From assembly GCF_001189955.1 (NCBI RefSeq), contig NZ_LFLT01000027.1:1-64000 (forward strand): a DNA stretch of 64,000 nt, in the 5' to 3' direction. The position numbers and the translations under genes were made by a program. Below, piece after piece: positions 16,587 to 25,122 of the stretch; within the stretch, counting starts at the first letter, position 1, and each line of letters starts with the position of its first letter. The notes beneath the pieces are model-generated. The model was given only the letters and a program-made list of their open reading frames with translations, ran no database searches and had not been told where the DNA came from. The stretch comes from Herbaspirillum chlorophenolicum. Its GTDB lineage: Bacteria; Pseudomonadota; Gammaproteobacteria; Burkholderiales; Burkholderiaceae_D.

Positions 16587-17631
16587 GGCAATTGCCGAGC
16601 TGCGATTCAATGGCCAGCGCTACGGCTTTTGGCAGCACGTCGACATCCGTACTTCGGTCGACGATCTGTGCGCAAGCGTCGAGCTGGCCATCACACGCCC
16701 AGGCGACGGCAGCAGCAACCCGCTCGGCCTGGACGCCAACACTGTCGCCGAGGTCATGATGGGGAGCGATTTGCTCACCACCGTGCGGCCCGACGTGCTG
16801 CGCCGCCTGGTCGACAAGACCAGTCACCGGATATCGATCCAGGCACGCTCCCTGGGGCGCGAGCTGGTCGATTGCCAGTATTCGAAAACAATGTCCGGGC
16901 TCAAGCTGGGCGACATTGTGAAGCGTCTTTGCGAGACGTTTAAAGTGCCTGTAATCATCGATGCCGAAACAACCGTGGTGCCGAGCTTTTCGATGCAATG
17001 CGAAGTGCCGGCCAATGCGCTTATCAATGCCGTGAGAGCGGCCAATCTGTTGCTTTACCCGTTGCCTTCAGGTGGCCTGATCCTGACTCAGCCGACCGCC
17101 GCCGCGCCGGTGGCCACGCTGCAATACGGCGTGAATATTGCGCGCTATGAGGTGGTGGACGAGTTCAAATTGCGGTTCTCCGATTATGTGATCAAGAGTT
17201 TCGATTACAGCAGCGACCATTCTTTGAAGGGCAGCATCAAAGACGCGGGCATTCATTTTTTCAGGCCGATGCACATCGTCGCAGACCGGTATAGCAGCAG
17301 TATCGGCGGCGTCGAGCGGCGCGCAACGCTGGAACGCAATCGCCGCCTTGCCCGAGCCCATCGCATCGATCTGGAGGTGCCGGGATGGCGTTACCTGGAC
17401 AGCGACGGCCTCTATAAGCCTTGGGCCATCAATACGCAGGTGCGCGTGATCATTCCCGAAGAAGACATCAACGACGTGTTCCTGGTCGGCGAGCTGCGGC
17501 GCTCCTATGACGATAAAGGCGCGGATATGGCGCATCTCCAGGTCATGCGCCGGGACGCGTTCATGGGCGAAGAGAAGAAAAAGACAAAACGCGGTACGGG
17601 CGTCAAAGGCGTGAAAGGGACCAGCAAATGA
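16579..17631 (+). CDS. baseplate hub protein (Mu gpP/gp44-like)
   Basis: 350 residues of the Mu P family (gp44), the baseplate hub fold related to T4 gp27. It contains GFWQHVDIRTSVDDLCASVE, an SQTVDCQYS-like ELVDCQYSKTMSGLKLGDI block and the C-terminal EDINDVFLVGELRRSYDDKGA. It ends in a lysine-rich tail (KKKTKRGTGVKGVKG). The end overlaps the next start by 4 bp. Confidence 0.85.
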   Translation: MDEAIAELRFNGQRYGFWQHVDIRTSVDDLCASVELAITRPGDGSSNPLGLDANTVAEVMMGSDLLTTVRPDVLRRLVDKTSHRISIQARSLGRELVDCQYSKTMSGLKLGDIVKRLCETFKVPVIIDAETTVVPSFSMQCEVPANALINAVRAANLLLYPLPSGGLILTQPTAAAPVATLQYGVNIARYEVVDEFKLRFSDYVIKSFDYSSDHSLKGSIKDAGIHFFRPMHIVADRYSSSIGGVERRATLERNRRLARAHRIDLEVPGWRYLDSDGLYKPWAINTQVRVIIPEEDINDVFLVGELRRSYDDKGADMAHLQVMRRDAFMGEEKKKTKRGTGVKGVKGTSK

Positions 17632-18203
17632 GCGATCAGGTATGGGCGCGGGTGCAATTGATGGTTGCGCAAGGCAATGTCACGCTGGGCGGTGCCGAAA
17701 AAATACAAGTCGAAGTGCTGGATGGCGAGCCGCTGGACAACATCAAGCGCGTCGAGCCGTATGGTTTTTCCTATCGGCCAAAACCGGGCAGCCAGGCGCA
17801 CCTGGTGTTTCCCTCTGGCGACCGGTCCTATGGCGTTGCGCTGATCGTGGGCGACAAGCGTTATCAGATGGACCTCCAGGAGGGTGAGGTTGCGATACAC
17901 GATGACGAAGGCAATTTCATGCAGTTGAAGCGCGGCGGCACGATCCTGGCCAAGGCTGCAACCGAGGTCATCGCGGAGACGCCGTTATTCAAGACGACCG
18001 GCGATGCGCAGATAGGCGGCAATCTGGAGGTCATGGGACAAACCACCTCCGCAGCCGGCTACTACGGTGCTGCTGGCGGCATGGCGGAAATGAAGGGCGG
18101 CGCGGATGTGACAGGCGGTTTCAAGGTCAATGGCAAGGATGTGAGCGATGGCCACACTCATACCAGCACTGCACCAGGTACGCCGACATCAAAGGTGAAT
18201 TGA
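17628..18203 (+). CDS. baseplate assembly protein V / tail spike (Mu gp45-like)
   Basis: 191 residues of the gp45 (gpV-like) spike family: an OB-fold N-terminus (QVEVLDGEPLDNIKRVEPYGF), a GDRSYGVALIVGDKRYQM block and a C-terminal triple-stranded beta-helix with the metal-binding-type DVSDGHTHTSTAPGTPTSKVN split at its end. The spike pierces the outer membrane of the prey cell. The tip HTH motif is intact. Confidence 0.85.
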   Translation: MSDQVWARVQLMVAQGNVTLGGAEKIQVEVLDGEPLDNIKRVEPYGFSYRPKPGSQAHLVFPSGDRSYGVALIVGDKRYQMDLQEGEVAIHDDEGNFMQLKRGGTILAKAATEVIAETPLFKTTGDAQIGGNLEVMGQTTSAAGYYGAAGGMAEMKGGADVTGGFKVNGKDVSDGHTHTSTAPGTPTSKVN

Positions 18204-18204
18204 C

Positions 18205-18615
18205 ATGCTCAAACTCATACGAAAAGACGATGGCAGCTTTGACCTGGCCTACGATGATCCGGCATTGCAAGATGCGGATGCAGCGGTGGCCACGGTCATC
18301 TATGCGGAGCTGTACACCGATGCGGAAGCGCCGGTCGATCGCGCACCTGATCGCTTCAACCGGCGCGGCTATTGGGCCGACGCTGCGGCTGGTAGCGGTT
18401 TGTGGCACGTCCGCCGCCAGCCGCTGACCGACAAGGCCAGGCGCGAGACGCTGAACATTTTCGAGACGCGATTGAAGAACCTCGATCCGGCCTTTACCGA
18501 TGTCGTTATCCAGGAGGTCACCGTACCCGACCCATCGGGAAATGTTTCCAGCGTTTTTGTTCAAGTCACCGGCTCACATAATAGCGTGAAATTCATTGTG
18601 CGAGCCCCTCTGTGA
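18205..18615 (+). CDS. phage GP46-family baseplate wedge protein
   Basis: 136 residues of the GP46 family (Mu W-like), a T4 gp25-related baseplate wedge component. Family blocks include MLKLIRKDDGSFDLA, AVATVIYAELYTDAEAP and the central RRGYWAD. The gene is packed 1 bp after the spike gene and overlaps the next by 4 bp. Confidence 0.85.
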   Translation: MLKLIRKDDGSFDLAYDDPALQDADAAVATVIYAELYTDAEAPVDRAPDRFNRRGYWADAAAGSGLWHVRRQPLTDKARRETLNIFETRLKNLDPAFTDVVIQEVTVPDPSGNVSSVFVQVTGSHNSVKFIVRAPL

Positions 18616-19661
18616 CCAAGTACGTCCGCCCCAGTTACGAAGAATTAGAAGCCCGCATTGAAGCCGACCTGGCCGCAATGCCGGCTGTACTGCGCGTACC
18701 TCTTTCTCAGTCCTGGGCGCGAGGCAATCACAGCGCGCACGGCCATCTCGATTGGATCGCAGACCAATGCTCGCCGCTCACTTGCGAGCTGGAACGTCTC
18801 TACGATTGGGCAGCACTCTACAACGTGCCACGCCTCGATGCGACTTACGCTATCGGGTTCGTCCTGGCCACAGGAACAATCGAGACGCCCCTACTCGCCG
18901 GGACGCAGCTTCGCGGCCAATCGAACGGACTCGATTATGCGGTGCTGGAAGCCGTCCAACTCACTGCCAATCCGACGCCGGTACATGTCCGCTGCCTGAC
19001 TACTGGAACAGAGGGCAATTTGATTGCCGGCCAGGTGCTAACGCTGATTGACCCTGTACCAGGTTGTTCCAATACATTGACCATAGACGGCAATGGCATC
19101 ACTGGTGGCGCTCCTGATGAGCTGGTCGACGACTGGCGGGCGCGAGTCTGCGATGAATGGCAGGTTGTCGTAACCGATGGCGCTCGTTCTGGCCGGCCAG
19201 CCGATTATCGATTCTGGGCTCGCAGTGCGCATCCTTCCGTCACGACAGCCCTGGTGCAGCTTCACACCTTGGGCCTGGGAACAGTGATTGTCCGTCCGAT
19301 CTGCAATGGTCTGGCCGACCGGTTGCCGACTCAGGCAATCCTCGACGCCATTGCGGCCAAACTGGCGACTGTTGCGCCGGCCACGGCTGACTGGCGCGTT
19401 GTCGCACCGCTCAAGCGGCAAGTCGTTATTGGCATTGATCTCTTGCCGACTGCCGACACTGCGCAGAATCGTGCTGCGATCACTGCCGCAGAAAACGCCG
19501 CCGTGCTGGCCGAAACCAGCGAGACAGCCGTGTTGGGCTTGGCCGAGATCGATGCCGCCGCCGCAACCGTCACAACGCAATACACCCGCCTGTACCCACT
19601 CGCCGATATCGCCGTAGCTGCGGGCGAAGTGCTGGTGCTGTCGCCGATTGAGTGGGCATGA
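18612..19661 (+). CDS. baseplate J family protein (Mu gp47-like)
   Basis: 349 residues of the baseplate J/gp47 family. It opens with YVRPSYEELEARIEADLAA, holds the ARGNHSAHGHLDWIADQ block and the ATGTIETPLLAGTQLRGQ beta domain, and ends with VLSPIEW. It forms the baseplate wedge. Start GTG 18612 overlaps the GP46 stop, and the TGA overlaps the next ATG. Confidence 0.88.
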   Translation: MTKYVRPSYEELEARIEADLAAMPAVLRVPLSQSWARGNHSAHGHLDWIADQCSPLTCELERLYDWAALYNVPRLDATYAIGFVLATGTIETPLLAGTQLRGQSNGLDYAVLEAVQLTANPTPVHVRCLTTGTEGNLIAGQVLTLIDPVPGCSNTLTIDGNGITGGAPDELVDDWRARVCDEWQVVVTDGARSGRPADYRFWARSAHPSVTTALVQLHTLGLGTVIVRPICNGLADRLPTQAILDAIAAKLATVAPATADWRVVAPLKRQVVIGIDLLPTADTAQNRAAITAAENAAVLAETSETAVLGLAEIDAAAATVTTQYTRLYPLADIAVAAGEVLVLSPIEWA

Positions 19662-20230
19662 AGATCAAAATTCACTCGCCTCGCGAGTTTGCTGACGCCC
19701 TCAAGGCGTTATTGCCCGAGGGCGATGCCTGGGTATGGGCGGAAGGCAGTACAGGCGACGACATCATGCTGGCCACGGCGCAGGAGCTGGCCAGGATCGA
19801 TGCTGATGCCCAGGACATCCTGGATCAGGCCATCGAGATACATCGCCCAAAGGCGGCAAGCTGGCACATTGACGAATACAGGCGTATTGCGAGCGAGGCC
19901 ATTGCTGGAACGGCTGAAACGATGCCGCGCCGGATCGCCGTTATCGGTTCCCACATTGGAGATCGCCTCTGGAGCCACGATGCCCCTGAAGAGACGTTCC
20001 CGATTGACCTGCTCCAGGTTGAGCACCTTTTCGGCCCGGCCCGTATCGGTAGCCATATCGGCGACGGGCTATGGGGCCATCGCAGCCGCTACATCATCCG
20101 CGTGCGCTATTACCGCTCGGTGGTTGATCCCAAGCCGCTTTGGGATGCACTATCCGCGTTTAAGCAAGCACACGTTTTTTTATGGTTTGAAGATATTTCA
20201 GGAGCTGGGGGACAGTATGGACAGAATTAA
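19658..20230 (+). CDS. tail protein gp48-like (DUF2313, YmfQ family)
   Basis: 190 residues of the DUF2313/YmfQ family (Mu gp48), a baseplate-fibre adaptor. Blocks ALKALLPEGDAWVW, ELARIDADAQDILDQAI and the duplicated IGSHIGDRLW / IGSHIGDGLWG are clear. ATG 19658 overlaps the previous TGA (ATGA). It overlaps the fibre start by 14 bp in another frame. Confidence 0.85.
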   Translation: MKIKIHSPREFADALKALLPEGDAWVWAEGSTGDDIMLATAQELARIDADAQDILDQAIEIHRPKAASWHIDEYRRIASEAIAGTAETMPRRIAVIGSHIGDRLWSHDAPEETFPIDLLQVEHLFGPARIGSHIGDGLWGHRSRYIIRVRYYRSVVDPKPLWDALSAFKQAHVFLWFEDISGAGGQYGQN

Positions 20231-21704
20231 CGGCGCAGGGCATGTCAACCACCGTTTTGTGGCGGAGAACAGCGATACGAACACGCCGCCAACGGAATTT
20301 ACAGCGGACTGGTTCAACGGCGTCCAGGAGGAGCTGATAGGGATTTTGGAAGCGTTGGGAATCGTTCCAAGCGTCGGCGACAACACGCAGGTGCGAAAAG
20401 CTATTGAGCGGATGATTGAAGCGCGGCGAAGCACGACACTTGCTGATGTCGGCATTGCAAATGCCTACGCAGCCGTGAACCCGTATCCACTCACCGCCCA
20501 GCCCGCGCATGGCTACATCCAACGGGTTGCGATTGCTACAGATAACACTGGCCCGTCCACATATGCGCCGGACGGCATCGACGTGCGCCCGATCTTTGGA
20601 CGTGGCCTTCTGGCGCTGCAAGGTGGAGAGTTGCTGGCCAAGGGGGTCGCCACGTTCGTTTTCATAATTTCGCCGACGTTGAATGGTGGAAATGGCGCAT
20701 GGGTACTCGTATCCTCGTCCAGCGGGGCGCAGCAGGTCTCGCCTGCTGTGAAATCCACGCACGCTGTGCAGTTTGCGCAGCTCCTGGCCGCCGTAGGAAG
20801 TGCCGGTGCAGTTACAGGCCGCAACAAGCTGATCAACGGCAGCGCGCAGATATCCTCACGCGTAGCACCATCGCTAACCACGGCTGCACAGTATGGGCAA
20901 GTGGACTTGTACGCGGGTTGGGCATCTGGCGGAGCGGTGACAGCGGGAACGCTGAGCCAGGATACCGCCGCGCCCGTTGGCCGCACCGGTCTGGCCATCA
21001 AGATGGCAGGCGTAACGCTAACGGGAGCTGGCCAGCTTTCACTGCGCTACCGGATGGAAGCTGCTGACGCGGTAAAGCTGAAAAATCAGATAGCGACGCT
21101 GCAGTTGCGGGTTCAGCATGATGTCGGCGCGGCGGTTCCTTACACCGTGGTTCTGCGCAAACCGAACGCCAGCGACGTATTTTCTTCCTCCGCAGTTATC
21201 GCTACCAGCGGCTCCGTCGCTGTTCCTTCCGGCCAGGGCATCTTACTGAAACCTTGGACTGACGGCATTGCGCTCGGCGATTGTTCTAACGGGCTTGAGG
21301 TGGAGGTGCAGATAGCGTGCGGTGCGGTAGCTCTAAAGAATTTTTGGTTCGCCGAATTACAACTGGAAGAGGGAACAATTCCAACCTCATTCGAATTTAA
21401 GTCAAGGGCGAGTGAACTGAGCGACGTCCAGCGCTACGTTCTTGTGGTTAACGCAAACGCGCTTCTCCTTTCATCCCAAGTGCCAGCCGCGACGTCGCAA
21501 GCTGGGACCATGCAATGCGACTTCCCATGCGAAATGCGGGCCACCCCATCTATTCCTGCTATTGCTTGGTCTTTGGTTCAGGCCCAGACGCCCGTGCTGG
21601 CGTCTGCGGGCAATCGCATGCTGCGTTATTCGGTGTTGAGTACAACCAACGGTTCTGTCAATGCCTACAACAACACAACGTTTGTCATTTCAGCGGAGCT
21701 ATAG
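20217..21704 (+). CDS. phage tail fibre protein
   Basis: 495 residues. The N-terminus ([20 protein letters not shown], then [20 protein letters not shown]) is the conserved fibre-attachment region of Mu-like and pyocin tails. The rest is Ser/Thr/Gly-rich and beta-predicted, with a [20 protein letters not shown] block commonly found in fibre C-terminal regions. A longer frame starting at 19689 merely crosses the gp48 gene. This part sets host range and is expected to vary among relatives. The gene seems intact. Confidence 0.8.
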   Translation: MDRINGAGHVNHRFVAENSDTNTPPTEFTADWFNGVQEELIGILEALGIVPSVGDNTQVRKAIERMIEARRSTTLADVGIANAYAAVNPYPLTAQPAHGYIQRVAIATDNTGPSTYAPDGIDVRPIFGRGLLALQGGELLAKGVATFVFIISPTLNGGNGAWVLVSSSSGAQQVSPAVKSTHAVQFAQLLAAVGSAGAVTGRNKLINGSAQISSRVAPSLTTAAQYGQVDLYAGWASGGAVTAGTLSQDTAAPVGRTGLAIKMAGVTLTGAGQLSLRYRMEAADAVKLKNQIATLQLRVQHDVGAAVPYTVVLRKPNASDVFSSSAVIATSGSVAVPSGQGILLKPWTDGIALGDCSNGLEVEVQIACGAVALKNFWFAELQLEEGTIPTSFEFKSRASELSDVQRYVLVVNANALLLSSQVPAATSQAGTMQCDFPCEMRATPSIPAIAWSLVQAQTPVLASAGNRMLRYSVLSTTNGSVNAYNNTTFVISAEL

Positions 21705-21705
21705 C

Positions 21706-21879
21706 ATGTATCAAAAATATGTCACCCCAGGATTTATCGTGCGCCTGTCCGATGGCATGCTGATACCCTCGGATTCGGGTAATTCCGACTATCAGGCCGT
21801 GCAGGCATGGCTGGCGAACGGCAACCAGTTGGAGCCGGCCTTGCCTGCGTCCGACCTGAATTCGGGAGCTGTGCAATGA
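21706..21879 (+). CDS. small fibre-associated phage protein
   Basis: 57 residues starting [21 protein letters not shown] and containing [15 protein letters not shown], a pattern seen in short proteins encoded after Mu-like fibre genes. It begins one base after the fibre stop and overlaps the next small gene by 4 bp. It may help fibre assembly; the role is not established. Confidence 0.55.
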   Translation: MYQKYVTPGFIVRLSDGMLIPSDSGNSDYQAVQAWLANGNQLEPALPASDLNSGAVQ

Positions 21880-22034
21880 CACTTCTCGTTCAGGTCGTGA
21901 CCAGCCTCCACCTTGCGGTCTTGGACTTGCTCTCGGGGCTTTTCGCCTGTGTGTTTGTGAACTGGTGGGCCAGTTTGGCGCGTGCCGTTCGTATTTTCTA
22001 TTTCGCTCGCTTGAACCAGGAGCGACGACTATGA
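21876..22034 (+). CDS. small membrane protein at the right prophage end
   Basis: 52 residues with one clear hydrophobic segment ([21 protein letters not shown]) and a basic C-terminus, overlapping the previous gene by 4 bp. Position and topology would suit a small holin-like or lysis-accessory protein, but no family is recognised and no endolysin gene remains in the element. Confidence 0.4.
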   Translation: MTLLVQVVTSLHLAVLDLLSGLFACVFVNWWASLARAVRIFYFARLNQERRL

Positions 22035-22080
22035 AGCCATCCCGAATTCACTGAATTTGTTTATATATTCCCCATCCGGG

Positions 22081-22117
22081 ATTCAAACGCGCTTTGTCCG
22101 AAATTCAAAGCCGCTTT
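22081..22117. repeat. paired repeats inside the right prophage terminus
   Basis: ATTCAAACGCGCTTT (22081-22095) and ATTCAAAGCCGCTTT (22103-22117) are direct repeats differing at two positions, spaced 22 bp start to start and ending 3 bp from the terminus at 22120. They look like transposase-binding sites. A related copy lies near the left end at 4956-4968. Confidence 0.6.
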
Positions 22118-23361
22118 ACTAGTGCGCCGGCCGCAATCACCGTCGTGGTACCGATCCCCTCCACCAGCGCCCCCGCCAATGCCATCCCGGCGGATTGCCC
22201 GAGCAGGAAGCAGGACGAAAAGGCCGATACCGCCGCGCCACGCCGTTCCGGCGCCATCTGCGTGGCGTTGATTTGCAAGGTGTTATGCAGCATGTAGAAC
22301 CCAAGCCCGGCAAACAGGCATCCGGGAATCGCCCACGGCCACGAAGGCGCCAGCGCCGCCAGCAACAAGCCCGCACCCAGAATCGTCCCGCCCCAGCGTG
22401 CCAGGCTCACTTCCCCAAGGCGCCTGACCAGCATGCCCGAGGTCGTCGCAAACAGCACCCCGCCCAGTCCGAACAGCATCACCAGGCTGCCGGCCTTCGA
22501 CAGCGATACCCCGTGCAGGCGATGCAGGTGCGAAGCAATGAAGGGGAAGGCGCCATACACGAACGCGCCTTCCACGAACACCGTCAGCAGCACCACGCGC
22601 GCCCAGCGCGAGGACAGCACATGGCCAAACTCGGCGAGCATGCGGCGCACCGCGTGGCCTTCCGCCTTGCGCACCTGGCGCGCGCGCTCGGGCAGGCGCC
22701 GGTTCATCGACAGCAGCGCCACCGAGAGTGCGGCGAACGCCAGCGCAATGCCAAAGAACGGCGCGCGCCAACCCAGGTAGTCGGCCGCCAGTCCGCCCAC
22801 CATCACGCCGGACGACAAGCCGCCAATCTGCCCCAGCAGGAAGCGCGCCAGGACCGGCTGGCGCCGCTCGTAAGGCACCACATCGCCGATCCACGCCATC
22901 GACAAGGGAATGGTCGCGGCGGCAGTGGCGCCCGCCAGCAGGCGCGCACCCAGCAGCATCGGGAAGCTTGGCGCCAGCCCGCATAGCGTCGCGGTGAACG
23001 CGCAGGCCACACAGGCCCAACCGACTACGACGTACTTGCCGAAGCGGTCGCCCAGGGGGCCGAAGAACAGCTGCGACGTACCCCATGCGATGGCGAAGCA
23101 GGTGATGACCGCCGATGCCACGCCCAGCGAAACGCTGAACTCGCTGGCCAGGTTCGGCAGCTGGGCGTCGGCCACGCGCGACGACATCGCGCTGCAAAAC
23201 GCCGCCAGCGACAGCCACAGAATGGCCGTCACTGGAATCGTGGTGGCCGCCGCCGGCGCCTGATGAGCTGGTACTTCTGTCAGTCTTCCCCCTCGGCGAA
23301 AAAGTCGCCAACCAGCTGGTTGAAGCGCGCCGCATGCTCGATCTGGGTCCAGTGACCGCAC
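22105..23361 (-). pseudogene. MFS transporter, 3' end displaced by the prophage
   Basis: A major facilitator permease with eleven clear membrane helices and the A-like motif GPLGDRFGKYVVVG. The native sequence ends at 22121 inside helix 12 (TTTVIAAGAL). The following VKRL and stop come from prophage DNA, and the missing 20 residues are at 4762-4699. The ATG at 23361 overlaps the hydrolase by 82 bp; the true start is probably near 23290, where recognisable MFS sequence begins. As the last gene of the catabolic operon it probably imports an aromatic acid or exports an intermediate. The altered C-terminus may or may not destroy activity. Confidence 0.8.
22121..22125. repeat. right copy of the 5-bp prophage target-site duplication (AGTGC)
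   Basis: This copy is identical to 4763-4767. Removing 4763-22120 rejoins the MFS gene in frame with one AGTGC left. Confidence 0.8.
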
Positions 23362-24116
23362 TGCCCGAACACGTGCAGCTGCGATTTCGGAATCAGCCCG
23401 AACAGCTGGTACGAGCTCTCCAGCGGTATTACTTTGTCCTCGCGGCCGTGGACCACCATGGTCTCGTGCGGCAGCGCGCGGATTGCTTCCACCGGGCTCG
23501 CCAGCCCATCGACGCCACGCTGGCGCGGCGCCGGGAACATTTGCGAAAACGCTTCCTGGAATCCAGGCCGGATACTCGCCTCGTAGCGCATCCGCGCCAG
23601 CTCGTCATTGACCAGGTTGCGGTTGTACGCGAACACGTCGAGCAGGCCACGCATGTTGTCGAGCGACGGCGTGTAGCCCCACACCCGGTCGAGGCCCTCG
23701 GTGATCGGAAACGCGATGCCGGCGCTGCCCATCAGCACCAGGCGGTTGACCCGCTGCGGCGCGCGGATCGCCAGCGCCAGCGCCAGCCCGCCGCCGAACG
23801 AGTTGCCGACCACGTGCGCGCGCTCGATGCCCAGCGCGTCCATGAAGTCGATGATGTGGCTGACCCAGGTGTCCATGTTGTATTGGACGCCCGCCGGGCG
23901 CTCGGTGTAGCCGAAGCCCACCATGTCGGGCGCCAGCACGCGGAACTGTCTGGCCAGCGCCGGCATGGTCAGGCGCCAGTTGGCCCAGCCGGTCACGCCC
24001 GGGCCGGAACCGTGGATCAGCAGCACCGGCGCTCCCTCGCCCTGCTCGTGGTAGTTCGTCTTGACGCCGTTGGCAACGACGGTCTTGCCGATTTCTGGGT
24101 TCGGATTGGTCGTCAT
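23280..24116 (-). CDS. dmpD: 2-hydroxymuconic semialdehyde hydrolase
   Basis: 278 residues of the alpha/beta hydrolase fold. The nucleophile Ser is in GNSFGGG (around residue 108), the acid Asp in HGREDKVIPL and the base His in GQCGHWTQIEH. The oxyanion motif HGSGPGVTGWANW is typical of DmpD/XylF C-C hydrolases, which split ring-fission products to 2-hydroxypenta-2,4-dienoate plus formate or another acid. Start 24116 is two bases after the tautomerase stop; the frame could begin at 24161, but that lies within the tautomerase gene. It allows ketone-type ring-fission products from methylcatechols to be used. Confidence 0.9.
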   Translation of the reverse strand: MTTNPNPEIGKTVVANGVKTNYHEQGEGAPVLLIHGSGPGVTGWANWRLTMPALARQFRVLAPDMVGFGYTERPAGVQYNMDTWVSHIIDFMDALGIERAHVVGNSFGGGLALALAIRAPQRVNRLVLMGSAGIAFPITEGLDRVWGYTPSLDNMRGLLDVFAYNRNLVNDELARMRYEASIRPGFQEAFSQMFPAPRQRGVDGLASPVEAIRALPHETMVVHGREDKVIPLESSYQLFGLIPKSQLHVFGQCGHWTQIEHAARFNQLVGDFFAEGED

Positions 24117-24118
24117 GA

Positions 24119-24310
24119 TCAGCGCCCCAGGTCCTTGGCGCTGACGCCGCCGATACCCCAATTGGTGTTCGGCACGTCATGCATCCAGACGCGCACGTTT
24201 TCCTTCGGCGCACCCACCGCCTCGGACAGCGCCTGCGTCACCTTCTCGATGACGGCGCGCTTCTGTTCCTCGGTCCGGCCTTCCAGCAGATAAATCTGAG
24301 CGAACGGCAT
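24119..24310 (-). CDS. dmpI: 4-oxalocrotonate tautomerase
   Basis: 63 residues after the start, with Pro as the first mature residue (catalytic base), Arg11 and Arg39 at their canonical positions, and Trp at position 50 where Phe is usual. It converts 2-hydroxymuconate to its keto isomer in the dehydrogenase branch. ATG 24310 was chosen because it exposes Pro1; upstream frame from 24382 would mask it. It sits between decarboxylase and hydrolase genes. Confidence 0.93.
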   Translation of the reverse strand: MPFAQIYLLEGRTEEQKRAVIEKVTQALSEAVGAPKENVRVWMHDVPNTNWGIGGVSAKDLGR

Positions 24311-24333
24311 GATGAATTCCTTTGATAAGTATT

Positions 24334-25122
24334 TTATACGAAGCGCATGCCAACACTGCCCATGCCCTGAATCCGCAGGCAAACCGAATCGCCGGCCTGC
24401 ACCGCCACCGCTTCCGTTATGCCGCCCGACAGAATCAGGCTGCCGGCCGGGATTTCCTCGCCGCGCGCACCGAGATGGTTGGCCAGCATCGCGATGGCCG
24501 CGGCCGGGTGGCCCAGCACGGCCGCGCCGGCGCCGAAGGCCACCGGCTCGCCATTCTTTTCCAGTACGATGCCGGCCGTGCGCAGGTCTACTTCGCCCAC
24601 AGCGACCGGGCGGCCGCCGACCACGAAGCGCACTGCCGACGTGTTATCCGCAACGACGCTCTTCAGGTCGAACTTGAAGTCGCGGTAGCGCGAATCGATG
24701 ACCTCGATCCCCGGCATGACGAAATCGGTCGCCGCCAGCACCGCGCCGATGTGGCAGCCGGGGCCCTTCAGTGCGCGCTTGGTGACGAAGGCGATCTCCG
24801 GCTCCACCTTCGGGTGGATCAGCTGCGCCACCTTGCACTCGCCGCCGTCCGGCACCGCGAAGGAATCGGCCAGGAACCCGAAGACCGGTATTTCGACGCC
24901 CATCTGCTTCATCTTTGCGTGCGAGGTGAGGCCGGCCTTGAGGCCGACGATCCTGCCGCCGCGCGCTACCTTGCGGCGCCTTATCTCGTCCTGGATCGCG
25001 TAGGCGTCGTCCCAGTCCATGCCCGGATAATCCTCAGTGATCTTGGTGGTGTCGCGTGCCTCCAGCTCGCAGTCTTCCAGGTGCTGCGCGAGGCGTACGA
25101 TGGTTGCGTGGTCGAGATTCAT
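24334..25122 (-). CDS. dmpH: 4-oxalocrotonate decarboxylase
   Basis: 262 residues of the fumarylacetoacetase-like hydratase/decarboxylase family. Blocks [21 protein letters not shown] (split), [20 protein letters not shown] with the metal-binding glutamates, and VIDSRYRDF are diagnostic of DmpH. It decarboxylates 2-oxohex-3-enedioate to 2-hydroxypenta-2,4-dienoate and works as a complex with DmpE. ATG 25122 overlaps the aldolase stop by 4 bp, so the two are probably translationally coupled. Confidence 0.92.
   Translation of the reverse strand: MNLDHATIVRLAQHLEDCELEARDTTKITEDYPGMDWDDAYAIQDEIRRRKVARGGRIVGLKAGLTSHAKMKQMGVEIPVFGFLADSFAVPDGGECKVAQLIHPKVEPEIAFVTKRALKGPGCHIGAVLAATDFVMPGIEVIDSRYRDFKFDLKSVVADNTSAVRFVVGGRPVAVGEVDLRTAGIVLEKNGEPVAFGAGAAVLGHPAAAIAMLANHLGARGEEIPAGSLILSGGITEAVAVQAGDSVCLRIQGMGSVGMRFV

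Larger units (their letters stand above)
4768..22120. mobile_element. Mu-like prophage remnant (17,353 bp), both ends present, internally deleted and partly inverted
   Basis: A block of Mu-type genes is bounded by AGTA termini and a 5-bp duplication inside an MFS gene. Present are the G, F, portal and truncated terminase genes on the minus strand (4972-9870), then gp36 through tail fibre on the plus strand (9871-22034). Absent are transposase A/B, repressor, late activator, lysis genes, scaffold/protease and major capsid protein. Mu-like genomes are usually 35-40 kb, so about half is lost. The element cannot transpose or make heads alone, but its ends look able to be recognised in trans by a related phage. 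The 4768-4971 stretch holds no gene. Confidence 0.9.

Noticed and set aside
4768-22120. Dedicated tailocin (R-type pyocin-like) cluster
   Set aside because: Mu-type termini and target duplication, leftover portal, F, G and terminase genes and the absence of lysis and regulatory genes indicate a decayed prophage.
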